A DNA stretch of 56,193 nt from Anaerolineales bacterium (GCA_014860745.1 JACZJC010000065.1:1-56193), one strand, 5' to 3'. Counted from the stretch's first letter, positions 18,765 through 28,663 are shown. The notes: generated by a model not told the origin, from the sequence alone. Numbers and translations: made by a program.

Positions 18765-19689
18765 GTTCCTGTCCTCTTGCTTCCGTCATCACTTTTAGAT
18801 AGACCTGCTCCAACGTACGCGCCTCTTCCTGAAAAGCCATGACGGATGCGGATTTGGAAGACAACATATTCAGTATCTGCGGATTTGATTCCTCGGGGCG
18901 CTTCACACGGACCTTCAAACTGGTCGGTGTTTGCGAAAGCAGATCCACGCCGTCAGGCATTTCAAAACCTGCTGAATCCCATGCTTCGCTGAATTTGACT
19001 TCATATTCAGGCGCGCCAAGCACCTGGCTCTTCAATTCATCCAATGTTCCCTGCAATAGAACCCGCCCACGATAAATAATCGCGATCTTGTCCGCCAGCA
19101 CTTCCACCTCAGTAAGGTTATGCGAGCAAATGACAATCGTACGGCTCGTGGATTTCAGACGGGCGATCTCATCTCTAACCAGCCGCGCAGATTCTGGATC
19201 CATGGCAGAAGTAGGCTCATCCAGCAAAAGCACACCAGGGTCATGAATCATGGCACGCGCAAGCGCCAACTTCTGGCGCATCCCTTTCGAGTATTCGCCA
19301 ATCCTGCGGCGGGCCGCTTCTGCCAACCCAAAATATTCCAGCAAATTATTACTGCGTGCCTTTCGTGCCGATGGCGACAGACTGTAGACCTGCCCGAAAT
19401 AATCAAGATATTCGATGGCGGTCATCCGCATGTACAAACCGTGCTGCTCCGTCAGCACCCCCACCGAAGCACGGACATCATGCCCGTTCTTGACCACGTC
19501 ATATCCTGCCACCCGTGCCCATCCGCGCGAAGGGTGCAGCAAAGCTGTCAACATGCGGACAGTGGTGGTTTTGCCTGCCCCGTTCTGCCCCAACAACGCC
19601 AATATCTGGCCGGGCTGCACGGAAAGATTCACTCCGTCCACAGCCATAAAGTCGTGGAATTGCTTGCTTAGATCCTGAGTTTCGATCAT
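18754..19689 (-). CDS. ABC transporter ATP-binding protein
   Basis: 311 residues, CcmA/NatA type. Walker A is GQNGAGKTT near residue 35, the signature is YSKGMRQKLALARA near 133, and Walker B is VLLLDEPTSAMDP near 153, followed by the H-loop (CSHNLTEVE). A C-terminal extension of about 90 residues follows the nucleotide-binding domain. It is the first gene of the exporter operon and overlaps the permease-SpoIIM gene by 11 bp, which suggests translational coupling. Confidence 0.95.
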   Translation of the reverse strand: MIETQDLSKQFHDFMAVDGVNLSVQPGQILALLGQNGAGKTTTVRMLTALLHPSRGWARVAGYDVVKNGHDVRASVGVLTEQHGLYMRMTAIEYLDYFGQVYSLSPSARKARSNNLLEYFGLAEAARRRIGEYSKGMRQKLALARAMIHDPGVLLLDEPTSAMDPESARLVRDEIARLKSTSRTIVICSHNLTEVEVLADKIAIIYRGRVLLQGTLDELKSQVLGAPEYEVKFSEAWDSAGFEMPDGVDLLSQTPTSLKVRVKRPEESNPQILNMLSSKSASVMAFQEEARTLEQVYLKVMTEARGQEHVQ

Positions 19690-19765
19690 AGGTTTTCCTT
19701 TTGTATAAAGAAACGGGACATTCCTATTTTATTACCCGCCGCGTTCCCCCTCCTTCACAATGACC

Positions 19766-20566
19766 TTACAATTTCCGTGCAAAGCGATGGTGCTGGAATA
19801 ACCCCGCACCCGCGCAGGTAAAAAGCCCCGCAAAAAACAACTGGTTGATATTCCACCCGCTGACCAGCGCCACATCGAGGCGTAAAAATTCGAGTAAAAA
19901 TCGCACCGTCGAATAGAAGAAAAGATAGATTAGAAAAATATCGCCTGATTTCAGTCGGCTTGAAAATTTTCTTCCAAGCCAGAGAAGTAAAAACAAATTT
20001 ACCACATTCAACAGGGATTCATATGCAAACAAGGGGTGATAAAAATGCACATCCTCATACCCGATCAAACGGCTGGCAGGGTCGACGAACAACGCCAGAG
20101 GGCCGCGCATAGGCAGGCCGTAGAGTTCCTGATTGAAATAATTCCCAATTCGGCCGATAGCCTGTGCAAGGGCGGCTCCAGGCGCGAGCAGGTCTGCGAG
20201 TTCCCAAAAAGGGAGTCCATTTTTATGTGAAAAAACCAAAAGGACAAAAATCCCTGCGATGAGCGCACCCGGGATTCCAAACCCGCCTGTCCAAAAAGAC
20301 AGGGCATCCAGGGGATGGGTGAGATAATATTCTGTGGTCAGACCAAGCTGAACGGAGGAAAGAGGCGGGGTGAAAATATGCCAGAGTCGCGCGCCAATCG
20401 TGCCCCAAATCAAGAGAGGCAGGAACAGGTAATAGATGATCTCCGGGTCATAGCCGCGGCGTTTTGTTTGATAGGCAGCCAGCAACGCCCCGGCTGCGAT
20501 ACCGAGCACAAGTAAAAAACCGTTCCAACGCATCAACCAGGGGCCGATCAGGAATCCTTCGCTCAT
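19766..20566 (-). CDS. lgt: Prolipoprotein diacylglyceryl transferase
   Basis: Lgt (266 residues) transfers diacylglycerol from phosphatidylglycerol to the lipobox cysteine of prolipoproteins in the cytoplasmic membrane. Seven hydrophobic segments are visible. The family signature GRIGNYFNQELYG lies near residue 140, and GARLWH and GGFGIPGALIAG are upstream of it. The gene lies 2 bp after a CDP-alcohol phosphatidyltransferase gene, which fits a lipid-related operon. lspA, the next enzyme of the lipoprotein pathway, is at 36.1 kb. Confidence 0.95.
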   Translation of the reverse strand: MSEGFLIGPWLMRWNGFLLVLGIAAGALLAAYQTKRRGYDPEIIYYLFLPLLIWGTIGARLWHIFTPPLSSVQLGLTTEYYLTHPLDALSFWTGGFGIPGALIAGIFVLLVFSHKNGLPFWELADLLAPGAALAQAIGRIGNYFNQELYGLPMRGPLALFVDPASRLIGYEDVHFYHPLFAYESLLNVVNLFLLLWLGRKFSSRLKSGDIFLIYLFFYSTVRFLLEFLRLDVALVSGWNINQLFFAGLFTCAGAGLFQHHRFARKL

Positions 20567-20568
20567 GG

Positions 20569-21201
20569 TTATTGTATGTACTCTTTATTTTCCCTGGCTT
20601 TTTTCATACGCTCATGCCCCTGCACGCGGACGTGAAGAATGCGCTGCAGAGCGGTGATGTTTCCCAGCAGTGCAATGATGAGAGCTGCGGCAAACGGCTG
20701 ATTGAATACCAGCAGGGGGATCAAGACGATGTATCTTTCGACACGGGTGAGAATGCCGACCTTCGCCGTGAATCCCAATCCCTCCGCGCGGGCTTTGACA
20801 TAAGAGACCAACACCGAACCGGAAGCCGCCGCGAAGGTTACCATTACCCCGGGATAATCTTCAAGCGAAAGGAAATAGTAGACGAGCCCGCCGAAGGTGA
20901 TCAGCTCGGCGTAGCGGTCGCTGACAGAATCCACGAAACCGCCGAAGTCGCTGGGGTCGCCGCGCAGGCGCGCCATGGTTCCGTCGAATGCATCCACCAG
21001 CACGGAAGCCAGCAAAACGAATGCTCCAATCGTCATCCTGCCCTGTGAAATAAAATATGCGCCGAGCGACGTCCCTGCGAGACCAAAGAGCGTGATCGTG
21101 TTCGGGGTTAATCCAATTCGATTCAAGAATCTGCCGATGGGATCTAATATGCTTTTAAAAATAATTCTCAGCCTATCTGTAAAAGTGATTTTTGGATTCA
21201 T
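20569..21201 (-). CDS. CDP-alcohol phosphatidyltransferase
   Basis: Integral membrane enzyme (210 residues from the chosen start) that condenses a CDP-diacylglycerol-type donor with an alcohol. The catalytic motif DGx2ARx8Gx3Dx3D is complete in DGTMARLRGDPSDFGGFVDS followed by VSD. The alcohol is uncertain: phosphatidylglycerophosphate synthase is possible and would feed Lgt directly downstream, but inositol-type enzymes share the motif. The start was set at MNPKITFTDRLRI; a frame 25 codons longer (21276) begins with a non-conserved stretch and has no ribosome-binding site. Confidence 0.88.
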   Translation of the reverse strand: MNPKITFTDRLRIIFKSILDPIGRFLNRIGLTPNTITLFGLAGTSLGAYFISQGRMTIGAFVLLASVLVDAFDGTMARLRGDPSDFGGFVDSVSDRYAELITFGGLVYYFLSLEDYPGVMVTFAAASGSVLVSYVKARAEGLGFTAKVGILTRVERYIVLIPLLVFNQPFAAALIIALLGNITALQRILHVRVQGHERMKKARENKEYIQ

Positions 21202-21318
21202 CGCTTGTCTCACAGGTTCCTTGGTAGATTTTTCAGATAACAAAAATACATGCAAACCAGAGGGGCTTCCGTACATCGAAAGTAAAGTAATTTGGCAAAC
21301 CCTAAAGAGCCACCCTTG

Positions 21319-23520
21319 TTAATCAGATTTTTCTTCGTCTGCCAGATCATCCTCGTTGACAAGGACATCGCGCTCTTTACCGCCGCCTTGAGAGGGTCCA
21401 ACAACTCCCATTTCTTCCAGCTGATCGAGCAAACGCGCAGCGCGCGGATACCCAATCCGCAAGCGCCGCTGAAGCAGAGAGGCAGAAGCGCGCTGGCTGT
21501 GGCGCACAATGGAAATCGCCTGTTCCACCAAACCATCATCTTCGTTTTCACCGGGTTCCTGCAATAGTTTCTCCCAGGGCGGGGATTCTTCGGTTGTGTC
21601 TGTATTTTTCTGCCAATGGGAAATGATGCGTTCGATCTCCATATCTGTGATCATGGCACCCTGCGCACGGACGGGATTGCCGACTTCGGGATTAAGGAAC
21701 AGCATGTCTCCGCGGCCAAGGAGACTCTCCGCACCTGTGTAATCCAAAATAACACGGCTATCGATACCCGATGCAACGGCAAATGCCAAACGCGCGGGAA
21801 AGTTAGCTTTGATAAGGCCGGTGACCACATCCGTTGAAGGACGTTGTGTAGCAACAACAAGATGGATACCCGTCGCACGCGCCATTTGCGCGAGGCGGAC
21901 AAGGTTGTGCTCCGTCTGGTCGGGAGCGGACATCATCAGGTCGGCAAGTTCGTCGATGAGAACGACAATTCGCGGAAGAGGTTTGCCCTCCGCCTTGCGA
22001 GTCGTCTTACGGTTGTAGGAATCCAAGTCACGAGCATGGGCGGATTCGAGCAGGCGGTAGCGATGCTCCATTTCAACGACCACCCAGCGCAGCACGCCTA
22101 AAATGCGTTGCAGGTTGGTCTCCACTTTCCCAAACAAATGCGGCAGGCCGTTGAAGCGGATCAACTCCACCATCTTCGAGTCGATCATGACCATGCGCAA
22201 ATCTTCCGGGGCGTTGTTCATGGCAAGGCAGGCCGCAATGGAGGTGATGCACACGGATTTGCCGGAACCGGTGGAACCCGCGATCAGCAAATGCGGCATG
22301 CGTGAGAGGTCGGCGATTAACGGCTGGCCTGAAACATCCCGTCCAAGCGCGATGGTCAAGGGTGCGCCAACTTTATAGAACGCATCCGATTCAAGCAAGG
22401 TTTTCATGCGGACAACGGAACTGTGGGTGTTCGGCACTTCAATACCGACATACGGTTTGCCCGGTACCGGCGCTTCGATACGCAATCTCTGGGCGGATAA
22501 CGCCAGCGCAATATCTTTTTCCAATGAGGCAATCTGCGCCACACGGACTTTCATCTGCACCGCGTCTTCTTCATCTGTCCCTGGTTTTTTGATGAACCCA
22601 GGCTGGACAGCAAACTGCGTCACTGCCGGGCCGACTCGATAGCCGATGACGGTGGCGGGAATGCCAAATTCAGAGAGAGTTTTCATGATGAGCCCGGCCG
22701 TCTGGTTGATGGTACGCTCATCTGGCCGGGTGGCGGTTTCTGCCAGCAGGATGGTCAAAGGAGGCAAATCCTCTCCACGAGGCGGCTGCTTCAGGGATCT
22801 CTCGTCCTTTTTGCTGGATGATTTAAGGGAAGTTCGAAATTCAGGCGGCAGGGGCTGCGCCTTCTTTTTTGGAGAAGTTGTTTTGGTCGATTCTTCGGAA
22901 TGTTTTTTCTCTTCCACTGGAACAGGAGTGGCAATCACAATTGGCGGCGCCTCCCCGGCGATGTGCAGCAGCCAATGCTCCAATTTCGCCCAAAGGCCAA
23001 ATCCCGTTGCAACAGCCAGTGACCATAACAAAAAAAGGACCAGAGTGCCCAACATCTCCCCCATGGAGCGCCAGGCAAGGGTGACAAGTCCCCAGCCGAG
23101 TCTGCCGCCGGCCCCACCGGATTCTGCCAGGAACAAGTCGTTGCCGCTCGAAGCAGCGAACAGGCCGAGGGTTAAGAGAGAGGCGAGCTCAAGGGCGATG
23201 GTTCGCCCCCAGCTTACTTCGCTTCGATTGCGGCGAATAAATGTGTAACCGAGATAACCGATCCCGAAAATGACGAGGAAGCTGCCCCACCCAAACCATA
23301 GTCGCAGCAGGCTGGCAAAAGGCGTGAGCAAAATTCCGTCGGTAAAATCCCAAACTGCAAGCAGCGACATGACCGCGAAAGCGATCAATGCCACGCCAAG
23401 CGCGTCACGCAGAAAGCGGCCAAACTGTGTATTGAAACGAGCAAGCCTCTCGAGCCAGTCATTTTGGGGCGGTTCAGCCTGTTCGTATTGCTTTTCGCGA
23501 AGACGTGAATTCTCAGGCAT
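21319..23520 (-). CDS. ftsK: DNA translocase FtsK/SpoIIIE
   Basis: 733 residues. Four N-terminal hydrophobic segments anchor it at the division septum, followed by a charged, Pro/Lys-rich linker (about 195-245). The alpha and beta motor domains include Walker A GSTGSGKSVCIT near residue 415 and Walker B IVVLIDELADLMM near 520. A C-terminal winged-helix gamma domain (ASASLLQRRLRIGYPRAARLLDQLEE) recognises chromosomal polarity sequences. It pumps DNA during segregation and dimer resolution. It lies 5 bp downstream of the S1-domain gene. Confidence 0.96.
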   Translation of the reverse strand: MPENSRLREKQYEQAEPPQNDWLERLARFNTQFGRFLRDALGVALIAFAVMSLLAVWDFTDGILLTPFASLLRLWFGWGSFLVIFGIGYLGYTFIRRNRSEVSWGRTIALELASLLTLGLFAASSGNDLFLAESGGAGGRLGWGLVTLAWRSMGEMLGTLVLFLLWSLAVATGFGLWAKLEHWLLHIAGEAPPIVIATPVPVEEKKHSEESTKTTSPKKKAQPLPPEFRTSLKSSSKKDERSLKQPPRGEDLPPLTILLAETATRPDERTINQTAGLIMKTLSEFGIPATVIGYRVGPAVTQFAVQPGFIKKPGTDEEDAVQMKVRVAQIASLEKDIALALSAQRLRIEAPVPGKPYVGIEVPNTHSSVVRMKTLLESDAFYKVGAPLTIALGRDVSGQPLIADLSRMPHLLIAGSTGSGKSVCITSIAACLAMNNAPEDLRMVMIDSKMVELIRFNGLPHLFGKVETNLQRILGVLRWVVVEMEHRYRLLESAHARDLDSYNRKTTRKAEGKPLPRIVVLIDELADLMMSAPDQTEHNLVRLAQMARATGIHLVVATQRPSTDVVTGLIKANFPARLAFAVASGIDSRVILDYTGAESLLGRGDMLFLNPEVGNPVRAQGAMITDMEIERIISHWQKNTDTTEESPPWEKLLQEPGENEDDGLVEQAISIVRHSQRASASLLQRRLRIGYPRAARLLDQLEEMGVVGPSQGGGKERDVLVNEDDLADEEKSD

Positions 23521-23525
23521 TTGTT

Positions 23526-24491
23526 TTATTCGAGCCTCATGCTCAAGCCGAGGCGTTGATGTGAAGCGTCCAAATGTAAAATCCGCACTTGAACTTCCTG
23601 ACCATCGGAAAGGAATTCGCGCAGAGGTTTTCCTTCTGCTTGTGGGATTTCGGAAATGTGAATAAGGCCTTCCACGCCGATATCCAACCGCGCAAACGCA
23701 CCAAAGGAAAGCACACTGGTGATGACCGCCTTCTTGATGGATCCTTCCGGAAAATCAACGGATGCATTCTGCCAGGGATTTGGCAACAATCGCTTTAAAC
23801 TCAAGGCAACCCGGCAGCGTTCGGGCGCGAGATCCAGCACCTGGACGTCGATGGTGCTGCCCATCTTTACGATCTGGGATGGGTGGGTAACACGACCCCA
23901 GGATAATTCAGAAATGTGTATCAGCCCTTCCACACCGCCAAGATCAATGAACACGCCAAAATCCGTGATGTTGGTGACTGCGCCCTGTACCCTCTGCCCG
24001 GCCTGCAATGCATGGAACAACTCCGCGCGTTTGCCGGGTTCCGATTGTGCGGCGCGTTCGGAGAAAACCACCCGCCCATCCTCCGGCACACACTCGATCA
24101 CTTTCAACCGAATCGAACGCCCGACATATGTTTCAAGGTCCTGGTCGCGCTGGGCAATTTCGGTCTTCCCGGCCAGCTCCACCAGATGCGAAAACGGGAC
24201 AAATCCATGCAGGCCGTCACCCTCCACAAGCAGGCCGCCACGATTATGCCCGGTCACGGTCAGGTCGATGATCTGGTCGCGCATGTAAAGGTCTTTGACC
24301 TGGTTCCAGTCCGCAATCACTTTCTTTTCGATGTGAGCATTCTTCGCCTCTTCACTGACCTCAGGCCTGCTCCCAGCCGAACGGGCAGGAGACTGCATCG
24401 ATGAACGATTCTCCTCCGCCAGCACAGACGCCCACCAGCCATCGTCCACTTCAGGCATCGGGTTTTCGTATTTCTTTTTTTGGCCGGTCAT
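23526..24491 (-). CDS. S1 RNA-binding domain protein (ribosomal protein S1-like)
   Basis: 321 residues with three S1 OB-fold repeats at about residues 70-140, 160-225 and 245-320. The second and third carry GVFIDLGGVEGLIHISELSW and a GAFARLDIGVEGLIHISEIP stretch. The roughly 65-residue N-terminal region is variable and low complexity. It may act as a short S1 or as a general RNA-binding protein. The 5-bp spacing to ftsK implies co-transcription. Confidence 0.9.
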   Translation of the reverse strand: MTGQKKKYENPMPEVDDGWWASVLAEENRSSMQSPARSAGSRPEVSEEAKNAHIEKKVIADWNQVKDLYMRDQIIDLTVTGHNRGGLLVEGDGLHGFVPFSHLVELAGKTEIAQRDQDLETYVGRSIRLKVIECVPEDGRVVFSERAAQSEPGKRAELFHALQAGQRVQGAVTNITDFGVFIDLGGVEGLIHISELSWGRVTHPSQIVKMGSTIDVQVLDLAPERCRVALSLKRLLPNPWQNASVDFPEGSIKKAVITSVLSFGAFARLDIGVEGLIHISEIPQAEGKPLREFLSDGQEVQVRILHLDASHQRLGLSMRLE

Positions 24492-24539
24492 GGTGGCCTC
24501 CTTCTCTTACTTCATAAAATATGCGTAATCATACGCCTG

Positions 24540-26450
24540 TTATTTTTCTTGAAGACTCGTTTCCATTTCCAGGATCGCCCGTGCAACAGCCTCCACCGCC
24601 ACACGCTGCTTGCGGTACAAATCCGCTTCAGACATGGCAAGGCGGGCGGCCACATCGCGTACTTTGCGGCCTTCGATGAATTTCATTTCAAGGATATTGT
24701 ACAGGATCCATTCTGTGGTGAATTTCCTGTCGCCTTTTGGCTTCACCTGGTCCACCGCGCGGCGGAGTAATGACCGCAGCGCATTTGCCGTATTTCCATC
24801 GTCCTTTTCGGCAAGGTCACGCACCACTTGGAGTTTATTCAGCGGATTGTTGGTAAGTTTTGGTCCGCCCCAATAATGAGTGAGCGCGTCCTTCACCCAA
24901 TTGGCAAGGTCGGCTTCACGCGGAAGGGGATCGTTCAGGAAACTGGCGCGGGTGTCGTAGTGGCCCGCTGCGCGCATGCGTTGGATGAATTCAACTTTGG
25001 GTTGTAAATCGGCCAGGGAGCGGAATACGTTTTGCTGCAGTTGACGGTCTTCCAAAGCCAAAGCAGCGCGGTCTGCAAGAAGCCACAAAGCTTCGCGCTG
25101 GTCAGTTTCCATGATTTGATTTTCGTGTCTGGCCACACCCAGCAGGCCGAGCAAAGGGGGTAATTCGTCCTGGTCCAGTTCCAAATTTCTGCGGCGGTGC
25201 AAAGGCAGGACCCAAAAGCTTCCCCATTGAAATTCGCGGCGCGTCTCGCCGTTGACCTGATCCATCGCTTCGGTCAAACTCTCCTGGTCGAGCATGGCGC
25301 GGTTCCCCGCCACGACGATCGGGGATAATGTTTCATCATCCAGAGCGGCCACAAAAGCGGATGGGGAACGTAAATGGTCGCGCACGGCCGCGAGGACAGC
25401 TTCTAAAAATTGCTGCAGGTCGCTTTGAGTAAGCAAACGCTCTTCGATGGTTTGAAGTAATTCCAATTCATTACGGTCGCGCCCAAAGAACAACCAACGT
25501 TCCCACAACGGGGCGGCGAAGGTAATGGCGTGTTCCATCAGTAATACGGTGGCCACCACCGTGAAAGGGACGAAGGCGTTATAAGGCGAGCCGAGCAATT
25601 CACCTGCCCGGCGTACAATGGTCATGAGCGCAAGTGCGGCAGAGGCGGTGACCGGTCCGCGCATAATCCATTTGAACAGGCGGCTTTTGATGACACGGTC
25701 CGGCCAGGATACGCCGAAAAAAGCCACGGCATAGGCCATCATAATCACCAACGCGCCCACCAGGAGATTAATTACTGTCGCCGCTCCCCAGAAGAGGTAT
25801 TGGTGTTGCGCTGCAATACTATACCCAAATAAAAGGTAGGGGTAGGAACCAAGCGCGGGGGCTGTGGCACCAGCCATCAGGTAAAGCATGCGGCGGCGGC
25901 CGGAACGAGTCAGCATCAGGCTGTAGGCGCGCGCAAAGTTAATCCCTGCCCAGACCATCGACGAGATGTAGAAAAGCGTGAAAATTTCCGTCCATATCGT
26001 GCGGAGCAGATGCGGCGCCGGTTTCCCATCCGGCACGATCGGGCCGAGCAGATATCCAAAAGCCAGCAAGACAAGAAAGAACGTTGAAATGGCGTACATC
26101 GTGCGCACGGCGAATCGCCTGCGCCCGCGGGACGGGCGGCCTGCCGTGACAAGCAAGGCATCGGAGAGATGCAAATAGGCGGCCGGTAAAAATACTATAC
26201 CAAACCATTGCAGCCGCAGGAACAGTTCAATGGCTTCAATGGTCAGCGATTTATCCTGCAAGGCCTCGGCGGTAAAAACGACCACCACGCAAAGCAAAAT
26301 AATCGCGAATGAACGCGCGACCCTATCGCGCAGATTAAATGAAAGCGCATAGAGAAACAGCGAAAACGCTGTGATGGCGATCCCCGCCGTTAATATCTGG
26401 TTGAGCGTCTGGATCCCCGCCAGAAATGTAGCCGACCAACCGTTAATCAT
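24540..26450 (-). CDS. Membrane-bound regulator: 7TM sensor, GAF-like domain and C-terminal helix-turn-helix
   Basis: 636 residues. About eight hydrophobic segments in residues 10-320 resemble the 7TM module found in some histidine kinases. A GAF-like region follows (about 350-500), but no H-box or ATPase domain. The last 60 residues (TEWILYNILEMKFIEG, VRDVAARLAMSEADLYRKQR) look like a sigma-region-4/LuxR-type helix-turn-helix. It may be a one-component regulator tethered to the membrane; this combination is not a named family to me. The ATG at 26450 follows GGAAGGG; a TTG start at 26489 would add 13 residues. The upstream 50 bp contain an imperfect GC-rich hairpin. Confidence 0.75.
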   Translation of the reverse strand: MINGWSATFLAGIQTLNQILTAGIAITAFSLFLYALSFNLRDRVARSFAIILLCVVVVFTAEALQDKSLTIEAIELFLRLQWFGIVFLPAAYLHLSDALLVTAGRPSRGRRRFAVRTMYAISTFFLVLLAFGYLLGPIVPDGKPAPHLLRTIWTEIFTLFYISSMVWAGINFARAYSLMLTRSGRRRMLYLMAGATAPALGSYPYLLFGYSIAAQHQYLFWGAATVINLLVGALVIMMAYAVAFFGVSWPDRVIKSRLFKWIMRGPVTASAALALMTIVRRAGELLGSPYNAFVPFTVVATVLLMEHAITFAAPLWERWLFFGRDRNELELLQTIEERLLTQSDLQQFLEAVLAAVRDHLRSPSAFVAALDDETLSPIVVAGNRAMLDQESLTEAMDQVNGETRREFQWGSFWVLPLHRRRNLELDQDELPPLLGLLGVARHENQIMETDQREALWLLADRAALALEDRQLQQNVFRSLADLQPKVEFIQRMRAAGHYDTRASFLNDPLPREADLANWVKDALTHYWGGPKLTNNPLNKLQVVRDLAEKDDGNTANALRSLLRRAVDQVKPKGDRKFTTEWILYNILEMKFIEGRKVRDVAARLAMSEADLYRKQRVAVEAVARAILEMETSLQEK

Positions 26451-26505
26451 ACAGACCCTTCCAATAAATTTTTTCCGACCGCGGATCAATAAGCCGCGAG
26501 TGAAA

Positions 26506-27045
26506 TTACTTTATCACCTTAACAAAAAATAAAGCCACATCTTGATTGATATAGTAATGGTCATTATACCCGCAGAATTCATATCCCAATTTCTGTGCAA
26601 GGCGGATGGCTGGCAGATTTTTTGCCTGCATCTCCAATATCAGCCGGCGATGCGAGCGGGATGCCGCCCAATCCTGCCCGGCCGCCAGCAAAACAGCTCC
26701 CACGCCCTTGCGGCGAAATGCCGCGTCCACAACCAGGTCCGTGATCCAAACCACCGAAGCGGTACCTCGTTCCAGCAGGCTGATATACCCGACGGGGTCG
26801 CTCTCGATGAAAGCTGTGTACATCATGGATTTTCTGACCCAGTCGTCTGCCAGTGCAAATGGATTGTGAGGGTAGGGTACGGTGATCATGCGGGGCAGGC
26901 GCACTTCGCGAAATATCGAAGCAACCTGTCCGGTCTCTTTTCGCAATTCCAACTGCCAGACCGAGTCGCTTTTAACGGAATGGTCAAAGGCCATCAAACG
27001 GGAGAGGTCGGTGGCAAGGGTGGGGCGTAATTGAATTTCAGACAT
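26506..27045 (-). CDS. GNAT-family N-acetyltransferase
   Basis: 179 residues with the GNAT fold. Motif A is WITDLVVDAAFRRKGVGAVL (acetyl-CoA pyrophosphate loop RRKGVG, about residue 120), followed by AKNLPAIRLAQKLGYEFCGY. The acceptor substrate cannot be predicted. It is the last gene of a run after purine nucleoside phosphorylase and a membrane protein (17-bp spacing). Confidence 0.9.
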   Translation of the reverse strand: MSEIQLRPTLATDLSRLMAFDHSVKSDSVWQLELRKETGQVASIFREVRLPRMITVPYPHNPFALADDWVRKSMMYTAFIESDPVGYISLLERGTASVVWITDLVVDAAFRRKGVGAVLLAAGQDWAASRSHRRLILEMQAKNLPAIRLAQKLGYEFCGYNDHYYINQDVALFFVKVIK

Positions 27046-27062
27046 TTATGATTCCAAGTTAA

Positions 27063-27743
27063 TTATTGTAAAGGAACGATCCGCACAGGCACGACACAAG
27101 CCGGCAGGATCTGGCCTTGATTATCTGTAACCACAAGGCGCAATTGATAATCTCCGGGCGTGAGCGCGGTTGCGTCCCAGCGCCCAAGGGAACCCTCGTT
27201 TACGATGGCGCGCCCGGCAGAAATGGTTGCCCAGGTATCGCTGCCAGCGGGAGCCACCTCATATTTATAGAAACCAAAATTGAGGATATTAACAGTGCCG
27301 CTCAATTCGATGGCGCCTTTAATCTCATCTCCGGGTTCTGGGAAGGTAATCATAACCTGTCCGGGGATGCATCCGCTGCTGACCGCCCCCGCTGCCTGCG
27401 CAGGCTGACCTGAAAATTGGGTCATCATCTCAGGGGATAGCGTCCCGGTGGGGGTTGAGATCAGGTCAAGAGTTGGGGTGGTAATGAATACTTCAGCGGG
27501 CAGGCCGGGGATGATAAATGTGGCCATGAAGAATTCGGCGCAGAACATGATAACAATTAATAAGGAAATTAAAGCGGAACGCCCAAAGCGGCGGGAGGAG
27601 AATTCCCGTTCGAGGCTATAGACCGCCACCTGCCATTCCCGCCAGGAACGCCACAGCCAGCGAAAAGAAAACATGCCGCCAATTGCCAGCACGATATAGA
27701 TCAGCACCTCATAAGAGGCGAGGAACTTATATAATTCTGCCAT
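27063..27743 (-). CDS. Hypothetical membrane protein with extracytoplasmic beta domain
   Basis: 226 residues. Two hydrophobic segments lie at about residues 12-30 and 55-78, followed by an exported beta-rich domain. This has an Ig-like look (ITFPEPGDEIKGAIELSGTV, a framed WDATALTPGDYQLRLVVTD) and one Cys near each end. Similar Ig-like domains occur in Anaerolineae cell-envelope proteins, but I do not recognise a function. It lies 14 bp after the nucleoside phosphorylase gene. Confidence 0.8.
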   Translation of the reverse strand: MAELYKFLASYEVLIYIVLAIGGMFSFRWLWRSWREWQVAVYSLEREFSSRRFGRSALISLLIVIMFCAEFFMATFIIPGLPAEVFITTPTLDLISTPTGTLSPEMMTQFSGQPAQAAGAVSSGCIPGQVMITFPEPGDEIKGAIELSGTVNILNFGFYKYEVAPAGSDTWATISAGRAIVNEGSLGRWDATALTPGDYQLRLVVTDNQGQILPACVVPVRIVPLQ

Positions 27744-27757
27744 TCGCTAAAACTTGG

Positions 27758-28594
27758 TTACATGCCGCGCAGCACGCCACGGATGATCTTTTCCGCCTTG
27801 GGTGTGATCACTTTGCCGGCTTCGATAACTTCTTCATGGGTCGTGATCGTGGATCCATCAAGGTTGGCTTTGTTGCTGATACCGGACAGCCCCAGCACAC
27901 GCATGCCGCCGTGACGCGCGACGATCACTTCCGGCACAGTAGACATGCCAACCGCATCGGCACCTGCAAGCCGCAGGAAGCGTAAATCTGCGGGGGATTC
28001 GAAGGAGGGACCACTCAACCCGACATAGATTCCCTCTCGCAGGGTAATTCCACTTTCCTTTGCAACTTTCCGGGCAATGTCGCCAAGCGCACGGTCATAC
28101 GGCTGGCTCATATCGGGGAAGCGGGGGCCGATCTCGTCCAGGTTGGGTCCCATGAGCGGGTTCAAGCCGGACATGCCCATGAGGTTGATCTGGTCGGTGA
28201 TGAGCATGACGTCTCCGGGATTAAAGTCCGGGTGCACGCCGCCCGCTGCATTGGTGACAATCATTGTAGGAATCCCCAGGCGCTGCATGACGCGGACGGG
28301 CAGTGTGATCTCCCCCATGGTATAGCCTTCATAATAATGGATGCGCCCCTGCATGACGAGCACAGGCTTGCCTTCCAACTCACCGATGACAAAGCGCCCC
28401 ACATGTCCGTGAACCGTTGAGACGGGGAAGTTGGGGAGGTCACTATATGCGATATACACTGCATTTTGGACAGAATCAGCCAACCCGTTCAGTCCAGAGC
28501 CGAGGATGATTCCTACGACAGGCTGGAGCGCTGTCTGGTTCTTTATTTTTTGTACGATTTCGTCGATTTTAACGAGGGAGATAAAGTTTTGCAT
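27758..28594 (-). CDS. punA: Purine-nucleoside phosphorylase (trimeric type)
   Basis: 278 residues. The enzyme splits purine (deoxy)nucleosides with phosphate into base and (deoxy)ribose-1-phosphate in purine salvage. Trimeric-class motifs are present: ILGSGLNGLAD with the phosphate-binding serine, STVHGHVGRFV, GRIHYYEGY, VTNAAGG, GPSFESPAD with the base-contact Glu, VGMSTVPE, and GISNKAN with the purine-specifying Asn. It is the first gene of a three-gene run on the minus strand. Confidence 0.95.
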   Translation of the reverse strand: MQNFISLVKIDEIVQKIKNQTALQPVVGIILGSGLNGLADSVQNAVYIAYSDLPNFPVSTVHGHVGRFVIGELEGKPVLVMQGRIHYYEGYTMGEITLPVRVMQRLGIPTMIVTNAAGGVHPDFNPGDVMLITDQINLMGMSGLNPLMGPNLDEIGPRFPDMSQPYDRALGDIARKVAKESGITLREGIYVGLSGPSFESPADLRFLRLAGADAVGMSTVPEVIVARHGGMRVLGLSGISNKANLDGSTITTHEEVIEAGKVITPKAEKIIRGVLRGM

Positions 28595-28663
28595 TTATGA
28601 GTACCTATGTTCGCGTTTTTTTCAAAAAAGCACGCCCCCGAAGATGGAGCCTATTGTGTTGGG

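Noticed and set aside
22646-23248. 200-residue open frame on the plus strand
   Set aside because: It is antisense to ftsK, has an unlikely Ser/Arg/Pro-rich composition and no family features.
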